Positions 37,515 through 46,801 of a stretch of DNA of 64,000 nucleotides are shown one piece after another. The stretch is from Vibrio coralliilyticus (GTDB taxonomy: Bacteria > Pseudomonadota > Gammaproteobacteria > Enterobacterales > Vibrionaceae), in the NCBI RefSeq assembly GCF_024449095.1, contig NZ_CP024628.1, positions 620,001-684,000 of the forward strand, read 5' to 3'. A model generated the notes under the pieces. It searched no databases. It was not told the origin of the DNA and saw only the letters and a list, made by a program, of their open reading frames with translations. Position numbers and translations under genes: made by a program. How positions within the stretch are numbered: the stretch's first letter is position 1; every line of letters begins with the position of its first letter.

Positions 37515-38855
37515 TTACTCTGTGAGGTACTTGTCCATCTCATGTTGTGGAACCATACCGCCACCTGTTGCCCAGACGAGATGAGTCGCGTTTCCCAAAG
37601 CGGATTCAGATAAGCTCAATCGAGCCAAATACTCGCGATCCTTGCAAGCAATGATTGGGCCTTTCATGCCAGCGAGCGCAGAAGGTTCAAGTTCAATGCC
37701 CTCTGTTTTCTTTAGCAGCTTTAACTGTGCGAAAAGTGTATCGTCCGCAACAGTGTAGTAGCCATCGATCATGCGCTCCATTGCTCTACCGACGAACCCT
37801 GATGCTCTGCCAACTGCCAAACCATCCGCTGCGGTGATATTGTCTAGACCGATGTCTTGAACGGAAATTTGATCGTGTAGTCCAGTATGTACTCCGAGTA
37901 ACATACATGGCGAGTGTGTTGGCTCTGCAAAAATGCAGTGCACATGATCGCCAAATGCCAGCTTAAGGCCAAAAGCCACCCCTCCGGGGCCTCCACCGAC
38001 ACCGCAAGGCAAGTAGACAAATAAAGGGTGCTGTTCATCGACGGGAATATTCATATTTTCAAATTGCTTTTTGACCCTTTCACCCGCTACCGAGTAGCCA
38101 AGAAACAGTGTTTTGGAGTTTTCGTCATCAATGAAAAAGCAATTGGGATCTTGCTCGGCTTCCAAGCGTCCTTGTTCGACGGCAACGCCGTAGTCGCTAT
38201 CATATTCTCGTACAGTCACACCATGTTCTCGAAGCTTTGTCTTCTTCCATTCTCTTGCATCCGATGACATGTGCACAGTGACTTGAAAGCCTAGGCGAGC
38301 ACTCATGATACCGATGGACAGTCCCAGGTTCCCTGTCGAGCCAACGGCGATACTAAAACGAGAGAAGAAGTCGCGTAATGGTTGAGTATCGAGTATTTGG
38401 TAACTTTCATCTTTACGGAGTAAACCATGACTCATGGCGAGTTGCTCGGCATGGGTCAAGACTTCATAGATACCACCCCTTGCTTTGACCGAGCCTGAAA
38501 TGGGCAAATGGCTATCCATTTTCATCAAAAGTTGACCAGCAATCTGGGTTTGATAAGTCGCTTCCAACTGAGACTTCATGGCAGGGATTTCATAAATGGG
38601 GGATTCGATAATGCCATTAGTCTTTGCTGTTTCAGGAAAGACTTTCGCTAAATAAGGGGCAAAGCGTTGTAATCGCTGTGAAGCATCCAGTGAATCTGAT
38701 TGTGTTAAACCCACAAAGGGGAGGGCTTCTTTTGTGCTGGTGATATTGGGGTTAAACCAGCTCGTTTCTTCATATTGAGTTAAACGGTTAATGAGAGGGT
38801 ACTGAACTAAGAGGTCATCCATAGAGTAAGCAACAGGTAAGAAATCATGACTCAA
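37515..38855 (-). CDS. dsdA: D-serine dehydratase
   Basis: PLP enzyme converting D-serine to pyruvate and ammonia. The 446 residues are close to E. coli DsdA. The PLP lysine is K124 in [13 protein letters not shown]. The cofactor phosphate loop is in [14 protein letters not shown], and [11 protein letters not shown] (near 172-182) holds the cofactor ring. There is no dsdC regulator or dsdX permease next to it. Upstream, 38856-39033 is divergent with an acetyltransferase. Confidence 0.93.
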   Translation of the reverse strand: MSHDFLPVAYSMDDLLVQYPLINRLTQYEETSWFNPNITSTKEALPFVGLTQSDSLDASQRLQRFAPYLAKVFPETAKTNGIIESPIYEIPAMKSQLEATYQTQIAGQLLMKMDSHLPISGSVKARGGIYEVLTHAEQLAMSHGLLRKDESYQILDTQPLRDFFSRFSIAVGSTGNLGLSIGIMSARLGFQVTVHMSSDAREWKKTKLREHGVTVREYDSDYGVAVEQGRLEAEQDPNCFFIDDENSKTLFLGYSVAGERVKKQFENMNIPVDEQHPLFVYLPCGVGGGPGGVAFGLKLAFGDHVHCIFAEPTHSPCMLLGVHTGLHDQISVQDIGLDNITAADGLAVGRASGFVGRAMERMIDGYYTVADDTLFAQLKLLKKTEGIELEPSALAGMKGPIIACKDREYLARLSLSESALGNATHLVWATGGGMVPQHEMDKYLTE

Positions 38856-39033
38856 TGTAACGCTTGAACTCTTTGGCTGGCAAATAATACTTTTTCACTA
38901 AGTGTGAATAATGCTGTCGAAATAGGATTGGCAAACTTTTTTGTACATGATTAACAAAATACTAATACAAACATGGGATTAACTAATATCGAGCGATATA
39001 TTGGTTGCAGGCATTAACCATAAAGGACTTGAT

Positions 39034-39537
39034 ATGCAGCTTGAATTACTTAAAGAAGGTCACAGGGAGAAACTTCTTGAGTTCGAGCTTCAAAACAGAG
39101 AGTGGTTTGAAGCCAACATCCCTCCTCGCGAGATGGATTTTTACTCACAGAAAGGTGTTCAAGAACACATCCAGATGTTCCTGCTTGAATTTACTGCGAA
39201 GACACTGATTCCGATGTTGATTGTTGAGGATGGTGAAATTCTCGGGCGCGTGAATGTATCCAATATTAACCGCCGAAAAAAGGTTGCACATCTTGGCTAT
39301 CGTGTGGGTAAATCTTTTACGAACCGTGGTGTAGCAAAATTCGCAGTGTCCAACATTATTCAAGTTGTTGAAGAAATCGGAGTGAAGACGTTGATCGCCT
39401 ATGCGTCGACTGAGAACGTAGCATCTCAGAAAGTATTGATAGCTAATGGGTTCAAGCAGAATAAGGTAGTAAATCATTACGCAGAGATGAATGGAGAGCC
39501 TATAGACTGTATTGAATTTCAGTTACGTATCACTTGA
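39034..39537 (+). CDS. GNAT acetyltransferase, RimJ/RimL-like
   Basis: A 167-residue protein of the ribosomal-protein-Ser/Ala acetyltransferase group. Acetyl-CoA motif: LGYRVGKSFTNRGVAKFAV; then VASQKVLIANGFKQ. ATG at 39034 follows AAAGGACTTG; a GTG-like start at 39001 would add 11 residues with no support. Its natural target need not be a ribosomal protein. The first GFA gene begins 10 bases later. Confidence 0.82.
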   Translation: MQLELLKEGHREKLLEFELQNREWFEANIPPREMDFYSQKGVQEHIQMFLLEFTAKTLIPMLIVEDGEILGRVNVSNINRRKKVAHLGYRVGKSFTNRGVAKFAVSNIIQVVEEIGVKTLIAYASTENVASQKVLIANGFKQNKVVNHYAEMNGEPIDCIEFQLRIT

Positions 39538-39547
39538 GGAACAATGA

Positions 39548-39943
39548 ATGATTAAGCAAGTAGGTCAAACCAAGATCAAAGAGTATCATAAAGCGACTTG
39601 CCACTGTGGCAAGGTTGAAATGGAGCTACACCTTCCCTTGGGTATCGATAAACCTCGGCGCTGCGACTGTTCGATTTGCCGAAGAAAAGGGGCGATTGTT
39701 GCGTCGGTGAAGCTCGATGGGATCAGAATAGTGAAAGGGCAAGAGCTGCTAAAGCTTTATCAGTTTAATACGGGGACGGCAAAACACTACTTTTGTTCTG
39801 AGTGCGGAATTTACACCCACCATCAGCGTCGCTCAGACCCATCTGAATATGGGTTCAATGTAGGGTGTTTAGAAGGTGTGAACCCCTTTGAATTGGGTGA
39901 GATTGTCACTCACGATGGGGTTAATCATCCGGCTGATCGATAA
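39548..39943 (+). CDS. GFA-family (glutathione-dependent formaldehyde-activating-like) protein
   Basis: A 131-residue zinc-binding protein of the Mss4-like fold. Cysteines typical of the family are present: TCHCGKVEM, CDCSICRRKG and YFCSECGIYTHH. Members are named for glutathione-formaldehyde adduct chemistry but most have unknown roles. It is the first of two GFA genes in tandem, 19 bases apart, likely one operon with the upstream acetyltransferase. Confidence 0.82.
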   Translation: MIKQVGQTKIKEYHKATCHCGKVEMELHLPLGIDKPRRCDCSICRRKGAIVASVKLDGIRIVKGQELLKLYQFNTGTAKHYFCSECGIYTHHQRRSDPSEYGFNVGCLEGVNPFELGEIVTHDGVNHPADR

Positions 39944-39962
39944 CATAAAATGAGGAACTATC

Positions 39963-40376
39963 ATGAACTTTCCAATCAATGCATCTTGTCAGTGTGGGCA
40001 GGTTTCTTACCAGCTTAGCGCTGCGCCTTTAAAGGTCATCGCCTGTCATTGCCAAGAATGTCAAAAGTTATCGACTAGCCCATACAGTGTGACGGCAATG
40101 GTTAGAACCCAAGATATCAAGTTCAAAGGGGAATTGAGTGAATGGCATCGCATCGCTGAGAGTGGCAACAAAAACTTTGCCAAATTTTGTCAGGGGTGTG
40201 GCAATCGTGTTTACCATTACAACCCGGATGATATGGCGACCATTAAACTCAAGCTGAAACCTGTAGGTGCCGAATATAACGCTATCTTTGAGCCAGAAAT
40301 GCATGTTTGGCTAAGTGAAAAGCAAGATTGGGTGTACATTCCCAAGGGCGTTGCATGTTTTGATAAGCAGCCTTAA
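39963..40376 (+). CDS. Second GFA-family protein
   Basis: A 137-residue protein, distinct from its neighbour at sequence level but with the same cysteine plan: CQCGQVSYQL, CHCQECQKLS and FCQGCGNRVYHY. ATG at 39963 follows TGAGGAAC. A strong hairpin at 40461 ends the transcript. Function unknown beyond zinc binding. Confidence 0.82.
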   Translation: MNFPINASCQCGQVSYQLSAAPLKVIACHCQECQKLSTSPYSVTAMVRTQDIKFKGELSEWHRIAESGNKNFAKFCQGCGNRVYHYNPDDMATIKLKLKPVGAEYNAIFEPEMHVWLSEKQDWVYIPKGVACFDKQP

Positions 40377-40460
40377 TTCCGAAGCTGTGCTCATTTACCT
40401 GCTTTCTTATCTATGAACGAATTCAGATGCTGAATGTGAAGTCACAGAGCTCAGTGAGCT

Positions 40461-40492
40461 AAAAATCCCCAAGCCAATGTTTGGGGATTTTA
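40461..40492. terminator. Terminator between the GFA genes and tyrP
   Basis: AAAAATCCCCAA and TTGGGGATTTT pair around a short loop, with A and T tracts on both flanks. It acts for both convergent operons. Confidence 0.87.
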
Positions 40493-40536
40493 TGTGAAGA
40501 GAAAGCTAAAATTTCCTTTAGAAATTGACAGAGCGT

Positions 40537-41742
40537 TTAACCAAGTGACGGCAGAACGCCCATGGTAATGAGCAGTTGGGCTGCCACAATAACAAAGCCA
40601 ATGGTGCCGCTAATCATAAGGCCTGCGTTACCACCAAAAACTTGGTAACTGTCTTGCGTGTTCTCTGCAATGCGTGCCCTTTTCACCATCATGATGGGTA
40701 AGAATATGGCTAAAACTGCCAGTGCAATCGCAGCATAACCAAGTGCCATGATAAACCCCTGAGGATAGAACAAGGCGAAGCCCATTGGAGGAACAAAGGT
40801 GATGGCACCGACAATAGCTCTGTTAGAAGAAGCGTTTTTCTTCTTGAAGCTGTCTCCCAAGAACTCAAATAACCCTAAGCTGACACCGAGGAAAGAAGTT
40901 AACAGCGCTAAATCCGCAAATACACCGATAGTCTGACCAAGACCTGATTGGTGGACTTTATTCGACAGTGTCGAAATCAGCCCACTTAGGCCTTGGTTGT
41001 CCACCAGTGCATCCTGACTAACTACACCCAGTGTAACGATTTGCCAAAACACATAAATGACCAATGGGATAGAAGAGCCGATTACAATTGCCTTACGCAG
41101 TGATGGGGTGTTCCCATCAAGGTAGTTGACGATAGCGGGAATGCTTCCATGAAAACCGAATGATGTAAAAATAACAGGGATAGATGCGACGATAAGTCCT
41201 TGCTCAATAGGCATATTAAGCAGGTATGATTCTGTTACGTTTGGTGCAAGAAATGTCAGCACCATAGCCATCGTGACAAGCTTGATTGTGAATAAAACAC
41301 GATTCACTTTATCGACGGTACTCGTACCTATGGTAACGACTGAAGCGACCACAATGGTGAAGATCACCGTTGATGCTGTCCCTGTGATTTCAAGGCCGGT
41401 GAACTGCGCAAGACGCTCGCCAAATTGAGCCCCGCCACCTGCAATGTACGCAGCACAAAGTGAGTAAAACAGAAACAGCATAGAAAAGCTGGCAACCCAC
41501 TTACCTTTTTGCCCAAGGAACTGCTTTGCAAGAGTGTGTAAAGTCGCACTTGAATCAGCGTGCTGGTGGAGTTCCACCATCAAGAGAGCGGTATAAGCCA
41601 TTAATGCCCAAAGCGCGACCATAATGATTAGAGAGGTAGCAAAGCCGATTCCAGCAGAAGCAAGTGGTAGAGCGAGCATTCCAGCACCGATTGTCGTGCC
41701 TGCGATGATCAAAGTGCTACCCAGAACTTTTGAATTAGTCAT
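40537..41742 (-). CDS. tyrP: Aromatic amino-acid transporter, TyrP type
   Basis: Proton-coupled carrier of the hydroxy/aromatic amino acid permease family, most like tyrosine-specific TyrP. The 401 residues have 11 hydrophobic helices. The N-terminus LGSTLIIAGTTIGAGMLALP is the family signature, and the FTSFGFHGSIPAIVNYLDG loop is typical. Two TyrR-like boxes lie upstream on the minus-strand side, which supports tyrosine as substrate. Confidence 0.9.
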   Translation of the reverse strand: MTNSKVLGSTLIIAGTTIGAGMLALPLASAGIGFATSLIIMVALWALMAYTALLMVELHQHADSSATLHTLAKQFLGQKGKWVASFSMLFLFYSLCAAYIAGGGAQFGERLAQFTGLEITGTASTVIFTIVVASVVTIGTSTVDKVNRVLFTIKLVTMAMVLTFLAPNVTESYLLNMPIEQGLIVASIPVIFTSFGFHGSIPAIVNYLDGNTPSLRKAIVIGSSIPLVIYVFWQIVTLGVVSQDALVDNQGLSGLISTLSNKVHQSGLGQTIGVFADLALLTSFLGVSLGLFEFLGDSFKKKNASSNRAIVGAITFVPPMGFALFYPQGFIMALGYAAIALAVLAIFLPIMMVKRARIAENTQDSYQVFGGNAGLMISGTIGFVIVAAQLLITMGVLPSLG

Positions 41743-41865
41743 GTACGTTATTCTTTACGTTTTTGAGGTGGCTTAGTGCTAAAAACTATGTTAAGCACCA
41801 ATTTCATTATTGAAAAACTAGTATTTAGCCATTTTGTAGAATTTAAGAGAGTACTTCAAGTTCTT

Positions 41866-41905
41866 TGTACATATATATATCCAAAGCTGTAAATTTTTTT
41901 ATACA
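41866..41905. promoter_or_regulatory. Tandem TyrR boxes upstream of tyrP
   Basis: The box at 41888-41905 reads TGTAAA-N6-TATACA, one mismatch from the consensus TGTAAA-N6-TTTACA. A weaker box at 41866-41883 reads TGTACA-N6-TATCCA. Their centres are 22 bases apart, two helical turns, as at strong-plus-weak paired boxes of E. coli tyrP. They lie about 125-165 bases before the tyrP start. Confidence 0.65.
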
Positions 41906-42097
41906 TTGTTGGTAGTTGTGTCTGTGTAATAAAGATGCAAACGATTACTTGCGATAAAACTCATATCACTATGATTATTTACTTTGTTCTTTCAAAAAAC
42001 TGTCATATAAGTGGTTTAAAAAGGAGCAATAGGCCTTATATTCATGTTGAGACTTGAAAACAGGTCTATAAAATTGTTTGCTATTAAGGAGGTCAGA
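41906..42097. other. Remainder of the tyrP / small-gene intergenic region
   Basis: AT-rich sequence with no further gene. TATAAA at 42067-42072, 26 bases before the small gene, may be its -10 element, but no well spaced -35 is visible. An isolated AAAAGGAG at 42019-42026 is not followed by a suitably placed start codon. Confidence 0.4.
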
Positions 42098-42220
42098 ATG
42101 AGTGACCAAACATTGAACGAAGAATGCCTTGAATTGCTGGATGCTATGGAGATTGGTTTTGAACTGTCAGATTATGAGCAGTCAATCGAAGAGCTAGCTG
42201 AAGAAATCTTCAATAAATAG
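42098..42220 (+). CDS. Forty-residue acidic small protein
   Basis: A short gene with a near-perfect ribosome binding site, AAGGAGG ending 6 bases before ATG at 42098. The product is 40 residues (MSDQTLNEECLELLDAME, ending AEEIFNK), strongly acidic (about 12 Asp/Glu against one Lys) and likely helical. A terminator hairpin starts 36 bases after the stop, so it is a complete single-gene unit. No family is recognised. The ribosome site, codon structure and terminator together make it credible. Confidence 0.7.
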   Translation: MSDQTLNEECLELLDAMEIGFELSDYEQSIEELAEEIFNK

Positions 42221-42255
42221 TCGTTCGTTTAAATCAACATTCAAGTTGATTCCAG

Positions 42256-42291
42256 AAAGAGCCAGTGCAAATGCGCTGGCTTTGTGCTTTT
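42256..42291 (+). terminator. Terminator after the small acidic-protein gene
   Basis: GCCAGTGC and GCGCTGGC pair with one G-U wobble around AAAT, flanked by AAAG and TTTG, followed by GCTTTT. The T tract is interrupted, so it is moderately strong. Confidence 0.65.
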
Positions 42292-42322
42292 ATGGAGTTA
42301 ACGTATCCAACAAAGCAGAGTC

Positions 42323-42898
42323 ATGAATTATCTTGCCCACCTCCATATTGCTCAGCATTGCCAGTCGAGTTTATTAGGGAATTTGCTTGGAGACTTTGTC
42401 AAGGGGAACCCTGCACATCGGTATTCACCACGAATAGTTCAAGGCATCAAGCTTCATCGATTTGTTGACAGCACGACAGACAGCCACGCTCTGATGCGGC
42501 TGGCAAGGCAATACTTTGGCGGCAAAAGCCGACGCTTTTCAGGCATTGCACTGGATATGTTTTGGGATCATTGCCTTGCTTCAGAGTGGCCGCGATACCA
42601 TAAGCACAGATTGAAAGATTTCTGTGATGATGCAGAGCGTGTGGTGCGAATAGAGTCCCCAGAAGTACTGCCTGAGCGTTTTGTCATAGTCAGCCAAGCG
42701 ATGTGGCAAGGCAGGTGGCTTGAATCCTATCAGGAACTTGAGAACATCGAGTACGCTCTGCAAAGAATGTCGACTCGTTCACCAAGAATGGGGGAGCTAT
42801 CGCGTTGTTTTGCTACGTTAGAGCAGCGTTATCAACCATTGAAAGAAATTTTCCATAGCTTGTACCCAGAGATACTAAACGCTGCAAAAAGATTCTGA
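42323..42898 (+). CDS. acpH: Acyl carrier protein phosphodiesterase
   Basis: Removes the 4'-phosphopantetheine arm from acyl carrier protein; a member of the HD-like superfamily. The 191-residue length matches E. coli AcpH (193). Conserved stretches: MNYLAHLHIA at the start, GNLLGDFVKG (19-28), IKLHRFVDSTTDSH (42-55) and DMFWDHCLA. ATG at 42323 has only a weak ribosome site (AGAG). An overlapping open frame on the same strand is a shadow. Confidence 0.92.
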   Translation: MNYLAHLHIAQHCQSSLLGNLLGDFVKGNPAHRYSPRIVQGIKLHRFVDSTTDSHALMRLARQYFGGKSRRFSGIALDMFWDHCLASEWPRYHKHRLKDFCDDAERVVRIESPEVLPERFVIVSQAMWQGRWLESYQELENIEYALQRMSTRSPRMGELSRCFATLEQRYQPLKEIFHSLYPEILNAAKRF

Positions 42899-42934
42899 TA
42901 GAATCGGCAGCCCAGTTTCACTTGGAAAGTCACC

Positions 42935-44197
42935 ATGTCCTCATTTAAACAGCTTGGCCTGCCTCAAACACTTATTTCTTCCGTAGAGAAATTAGGTTTT
43001 AACACACCTACACCTATTCAGGAGCAGGCGATTCCTCATGTACTTGAGGGGAAAGACATCCTTGCCGGAGCACAAACCGGAACGGGGAAAACAGCCGCGT
43101 TTGGATTGCCGCTGTTAAGCAAATTGCTTAATGAACAAACGGTTCGTGATCCACAATCAAATGATGTTTTGGCCCTAGTCGTGGTGCCGACACGTGAACT
43201 GGCGCAGCAAGTATTTGACAGCTTAACGGCTTATGCGAGTACAACTGAGCTTAATATTGTGACCGCCTATGGGGGGACTAGTATGAATGTTCAGACGCAA
43301 AACTTAAGACAAGGCTGCGATGTTTTGATTGCAACGCCTGGACGTTTATTGGATCACCTTTACTGTAAAAATATCAATCTCAGAAAAACAGACTACTTGG
43401 TATTGGATGAAGCAGACCGAATGTTGGATATGGGGTTCATGCCTGATATTCAACGAATATTGAAAAAGCTTAAGCCTGAACGTCAGACTTTATTCTTTTC
43501 CGCCACTTTTGATCAGCGTATTAAAACCATTGCCTACAAGCTGATGAACGACCCTGTTGAAATCCAAGTCACACCTTCAAATAGTACTGCCGAGACCGTT
43601 AAACAAATGGTTTATCCTGTCGACAAGAAGCGAAAGGCTGAGCTGCTGGCGTATCTCATCGGTTCACGAAATTGGCAACAGGTTTTGGTCTTTACGAAGA
43701 CTAAACAGGGTAGTGACGCGCTGGCAAAAGAGCTCAAGTTGGATGGTATTAAAGCAGCATCAATCAACGGAGATAAAAGCCAAGGTGCTCGTCAAAAAGC
43801 GTTGGATGATTTTAAATCTGGAGCCATCAGAGCTCTGATCGCCACAGATGTAGCTGCGCGAGGATTAGATATTAGTCAGTTGGAACAAGTGGTTAACTTT
43901 GATATGCCCTATAAAGCTGAAGATTATGTCCATCGCATTGGGAGAACAGGTCGCGCGGGTAAAGAGGGACTTGCTGTCTCTCTTATGAGCAAAGATGAAG
44001 AGTATTTATTAGAGGCAATAGAGCGGCTGTTGGATTCACGTTTGCCCCAAGAGTGGTTAGAAGGTTTTGAGCCTAGCTTGAATGAGCCAGTGGAATCTGA
44101 AAGAGAGCGAGGTGGAAGGCGACAAAGCCGTTCCTCAGAAAAGAGAAAAATGAAAGCAAAGCTGAAGATCCACGCGCATCGTGGCAAGAAGAAATAA
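42935..44197 (+). CDS. DEAD-box RNA helicase, RhlE-like
   Basis: ATP-dependent RNA helicase for RNA folding or decay. The 420 residues show all core motifs: Q motif (GFNTPTPIQEQAI), motif I AQTGTGKT (46-53), PTRELA (85-90), GG, TPGR (134-137), motif II DEAD (158-161), motif III SAT (near 194), and HRIGRTGRAG near 332. The C-terminal tail of about 45 residues is basic (RERGGRRQSRSSEKRKMKAK), giving RNA contact. It starts 36 bases after acpH. Confidence 0.9.
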   Translation: MSSFKQLGLPQTLISSVEKLGFNTPTPIQEQAIPHVLEGKDILAGAQTGTGKTAAFGLPLLSKLLNEQTVRDPQSNDVLALVVVPTRELAQQVFDSLTAYASTTELNIVTAYGGTSMNVQTQNLRQGCDVLIATPGRLLDHLYCKNINLRKTDYLVLDEADRMLDMGFMPDIQRILKKLKPERQTLFFSATFDQRIKTIAYKLMNDPVEIQVTPSNSTAETVKQMVYPVDKKRKAELLAYLIGSRNWQQVLVFTKTKQGSDALAKELKLDGIKAASINGDKSQGARQKALDDFKSGAIRALIATDVAARGLDISQLEQVVNFDMPYKAEDYVHRIGRTGRAGKEGLAVSLMSKDEEYLLEAIERLLDSRLPQEWLEGFEPSLNEPVESERERGGRRQSRSSEKRKMKAKLKIHAHRGKKK

Positions 44198-44204
44198 GCT
44201 CGAA

Positions 44205-44232
44205 TAAAAAAGCGCTTCGTTATGAAGCGCTT
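44205..44232. terminator. Bidirectional terminator, helicase and chemoreceptor genes
   Basis: AAGCGCTTC, short loop, GAAGCGCTT. A run of six A precedes it on the plus strand, giving a strong U tract for the minus-strand chemoreceptor gene. Confidence 0.82.
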
Positions 44233-44257
44233 GTTCGTTGTTATATCAAACTCACTT

Positions 44258-46021
44258 TTATTTAGAGGTCTGGAATTCAGCAACGGCTTTATCCATTTCA
44301 CTGGCTTGTAGCGAAACTCTATCGACCTCAGAGAGGCAATTTTGCGCTGAGTGCATGTTACCCTCTGAAATAGTGTTGAGCTCAGTAATTGACTCACTGA
44401 CTTGGTTCATTACGATACCCTGCTCTTCAATCGCAGAGGCAATACGTTCAGAGTTGGCCTGAATGTTTGTCATGTCGGTGATAATCTGACCTAAACTTTC
44501 ATCCAATGTTTCAGATGCACCTAGTGTTTGTTGTCCTTGATCGTTACATTGATCGATATTAGTAACCACAGTGGCCATTTGAGTTTGAATAGCCGTGACC
44601 ACTTTGGTTATCTCTTCGGTTGATTGATGAGTGCGACTTGCAAGGGCTCGAACTTCATCAGCGACGACTGCAAAACCGCGTCCTTGTTCACCAGCACGTG
44701 CTGCTTCTATTGCTGCGTTTAGTGCTAACAAGTTCGTTTGCTCGGCGATACCTTGAATGATGTTGACGGCATCCCCTATCTTATCAACATGATCGTTTAG
44801 AGAACTGATTGACCCCTGACTGTCCGACAAAATTTGCGACAGTTGGCTAATATTCTTAACCGTCTCTTCCACAACTTCTCGGCCATGTTGAGCATTGACT
44901 GAAGCTTGTTGAACGCCTTCGACAGCTACAGCGGTACTTTCTGAGATTTCGTTAATCGTCGAAACCATCTCTTGTACAGATGTTGCCATAGTTGATGTGT
45001 GGTCCGCTTGAACATGGAATTGCTCTATAACGCTCTGAAGCTCGTTGTGCATACTTTGCGTACTTTGGGACAATTCTGAAGATTTTGATTGTGTCCCTGA
45101 GATCAGCTCTTCCAGCTTATCTAGCAAGCGGTTGAAATAGTTGCCGATTGAAACGAGTTCGTTATTACCAGAAAGCTGGGAGCGCAGGGCGACATTGTTC
45201 GTTCGGGCAATTTCTTGGATGATTGAAAGTAGAGCGGCAACTTGCACGTTGATAGAGCGAGATATTTGGAAGATGAAGCCAAGGATGAAGAGTACAACGG
45301 CAATACTGACCCCTTGTTTGATCAGGTTGAGCTCTTTTCTAGTGATCTCACTTTGTTCATCCAGTGCTCCTGAGAAAGTCTCGAACTGTGTTTCTACAGC
45401 ATGGGATAAACCTCGAGCTTCACCGAGTAAGCCTTCGTTGTATTTTAGGCCAATGGTTTTCTTTTGGGCTATCACTTGATTGGCAGCGCTAGCTAGCTGA
45501 CTAGCATTACTTGGTAGTAACTGGGCGTTAACTTCACCTTTTGCCACGAGCGCATCAAATTCAAACAGATCGACTAACTGATCACTCGATAATGAACGCC
45601 TTAATGTTTTAAGCTCGGCATTGTAGCGTCCTATAAGCTTTTCTTCTGGCTTGAGCCCAAGAGCATCAAAAGCATTAACAAGGCGGGTAAACCCATTTTG
45701 ATATTTCAAAATATCTTGTCTTACTTGTGAGCTTGAAGGTAAATCGTTATCGTCAAGAATAGGAGCTAACTCAGATTCGAGATCAAGAAAGATATCCATA
45801 TTCTTATTAAACTTATCGAGGTATTTCATATCTTTCCTAAGAAGAAAGTCTTTTTCATTTCTCCTTAGATTGAGAAGGCGAATTTCCAGCTTCGCCACGA
45901 GTAAATTTGCTTTATTAAGTTGATTGGTGGTTTGGGCAAGTTGAGAGGTTGCTAAAAGTAATGAAACAACCCCTAAAATGGCGACTGCACCTAATGAATA
46001 CAGTTTATTCTTGATATTCAT
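44258..46021 (-). CDS. Methyl-accepting chemotaxis protein with HBM-type sensor
   Basis: Transmembrane chemoreceptor, 587 residues. Transmembrane helix 1 is residues 9-27 and helix 2 about 233-252. The periplasmic part (28-232) looks all-helical with the [12 protein letters not shown] segment typical of helical bimodular (HBM) sensors, some of which bind organic acids. A HAMP-like region (about 255-310) and a signalling hairpin with the [20 protein letters not shown] tip follow. There is no C-terminal CheR-binding pentapeptide. Ligand unknown. It is divergent from the HAD phosphatase at 46161. Confidence 0.87.
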   Translation of the reverse strand: MNIKNKLYSLGAVAILGVVSLLLATSQLAQTTNQLNKANLLVAKLEIRLLNLRRNEKDFLLRKDMKYLDKFNKNMDIFLDLESELAPILDDNDLPSSSQVRQDILKYQNGFTRLVNAFDALGLKPEEKLIGRYNAELKTLRRSLSSDQLVDLFEFDALVAKGEVNAQLLPSNASQLASAANQVIAQKKTIGLKYNEGLLGEARGLSHAVETQFETFSGALDEQSEITRKELNLIKQGVSIAVVLFILGFIFQISRSINVQVAALLSIIQEIARTNNVALRSQLSGNNELVSIGNYFNRLLDKLEELISGTQSKSSELSQSTQSMHNELQSVIEQFHVQADHTSTMATSVQEMVSTINEISESTAVAVEGVQQASVNAQHGREVVEETVKNISQLSQILSDSQGSISSLNDHVDKIGDAVNIIQGIAEQTNLLALNAAIEAARAGEQGRGFAVVADEVRALASRTHQSTEEITKVVTAIQTQMATVVTNIDQCNDQGQQTLGASETLDESLGQIITDMTNIQANSERIASAIEEQGIVMNQVSESITELNTISEGNMHSAQNCLSEVDRVSLQASEMDKAVAEFQTSK

Positions 46022-46160
46022 GGGACTACCTGAGTTAATTGAGCGGTTAGTTTGTTGACTTCTTTTTGAAGAGTAGTTGCTATTTATATATATATCAATT
46101 GATATAATCTTTGATGACTAATGATAGATGCTATCAATGCTTAGAGCGGTGAATATCAAA

Positions 46161-46766
46161 ATGTTAAAACAATTGGAGCAATATCAAGGTTTAATCTTTG
46201 ATATGGATGGAACTTTAATCGATACCATGCCAGCACACCTTAAGGCATGGGCGGTGACAGCACGTGAATTTGGATTTCCATTTACGCAAGACTGGCTACA
46301 TAGCTTAGGAGGTATGCCAAGCTATAAAATCGCGACTGAAGTAAACAAAAAGCATGGATTGTCGTTAGATCCTATGGAGGTATCGAAATTCAAAATGAAG
46401 GCATTTGCAGGGCTTAATGACTTTGGTCTACCAATTGATTCAACCAACCACATTTTAAACTATTTCCATGGTAGAAAAAAAATCGCGGTAGGCACAGGCA
46501 GTCAGCGAGAGAGTGCTGTGAGGTTGCTTAAAGAAAGCCAAATCCTTGATAAGCTAGATACCTTGGTTACGGCAACTGACGTCGTCAATCACAAACCAAA
46601 CCCTGACACTTTCTTAAAAGCGGCTGAACAACTTCAACTCACACCTAATCAATGTATAGTATTTGAAGATACTGAATTGGGCAAAAAAGCTGCCCATGCA
46701 GCAAACATGGACTGTGTGATGGTGGAAGGGGCTGAGTTGGTTTTTTATCCTTGCTCAGCAGAGTGA
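46161..46766 (+). CDS. HAD-superfamily phosphatase, YqaB-like
   Basis: Sugar-phosphate phosphatase of the beta-phosphoglucomutase-like group, 201 residues. Motif I is GLIFDMDGTLIDT, motif II AVGTGSQRESA, motif III lysine in NHKPNPDTFL, and motif IV VFEDTELGKKAA. Closest to E. coli YqaB, which dephosphorylates fructose 1-phosphate. ATG at 46161 (MLKQLEQYQG) is chosen by alignment to the family N-terminus; ATGs at 46128 and 46137 remain possible because no ribosome site is strong. Confidence 0.82.
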   Translation: MLKQLEQYQGLIFDMDGTLIDTMPAHLKAWAVTAREFGFPFTQDWLHSLGGMPSYKIATEVNKKHGLSLDPMEVSKFKMKAFAGLNDFGLPIDSTNHILNYFHGRKKIAVGTGSQRESAVRLLKESQILDKLDTLVTATDVVNHKPNPDTFLKAAEQLQLTPNQCIVFEDTELGKKAAHAANMDCVMVEGAELVFYPCSAE

Positions 46767-46790
46767 AAAGAGCCGCATAGCGGCTCTTTC
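46767..46790. terminator. Bidirectional terminator between the HAD gene and gsk
   Basis: AAAGAGCCGC, three-base loop, GCGGCTCTTT. Short T tracts on both strands. Confidence 0.82.
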
Positions 46791-46801
46791 AGTATGAGAA
46801 C

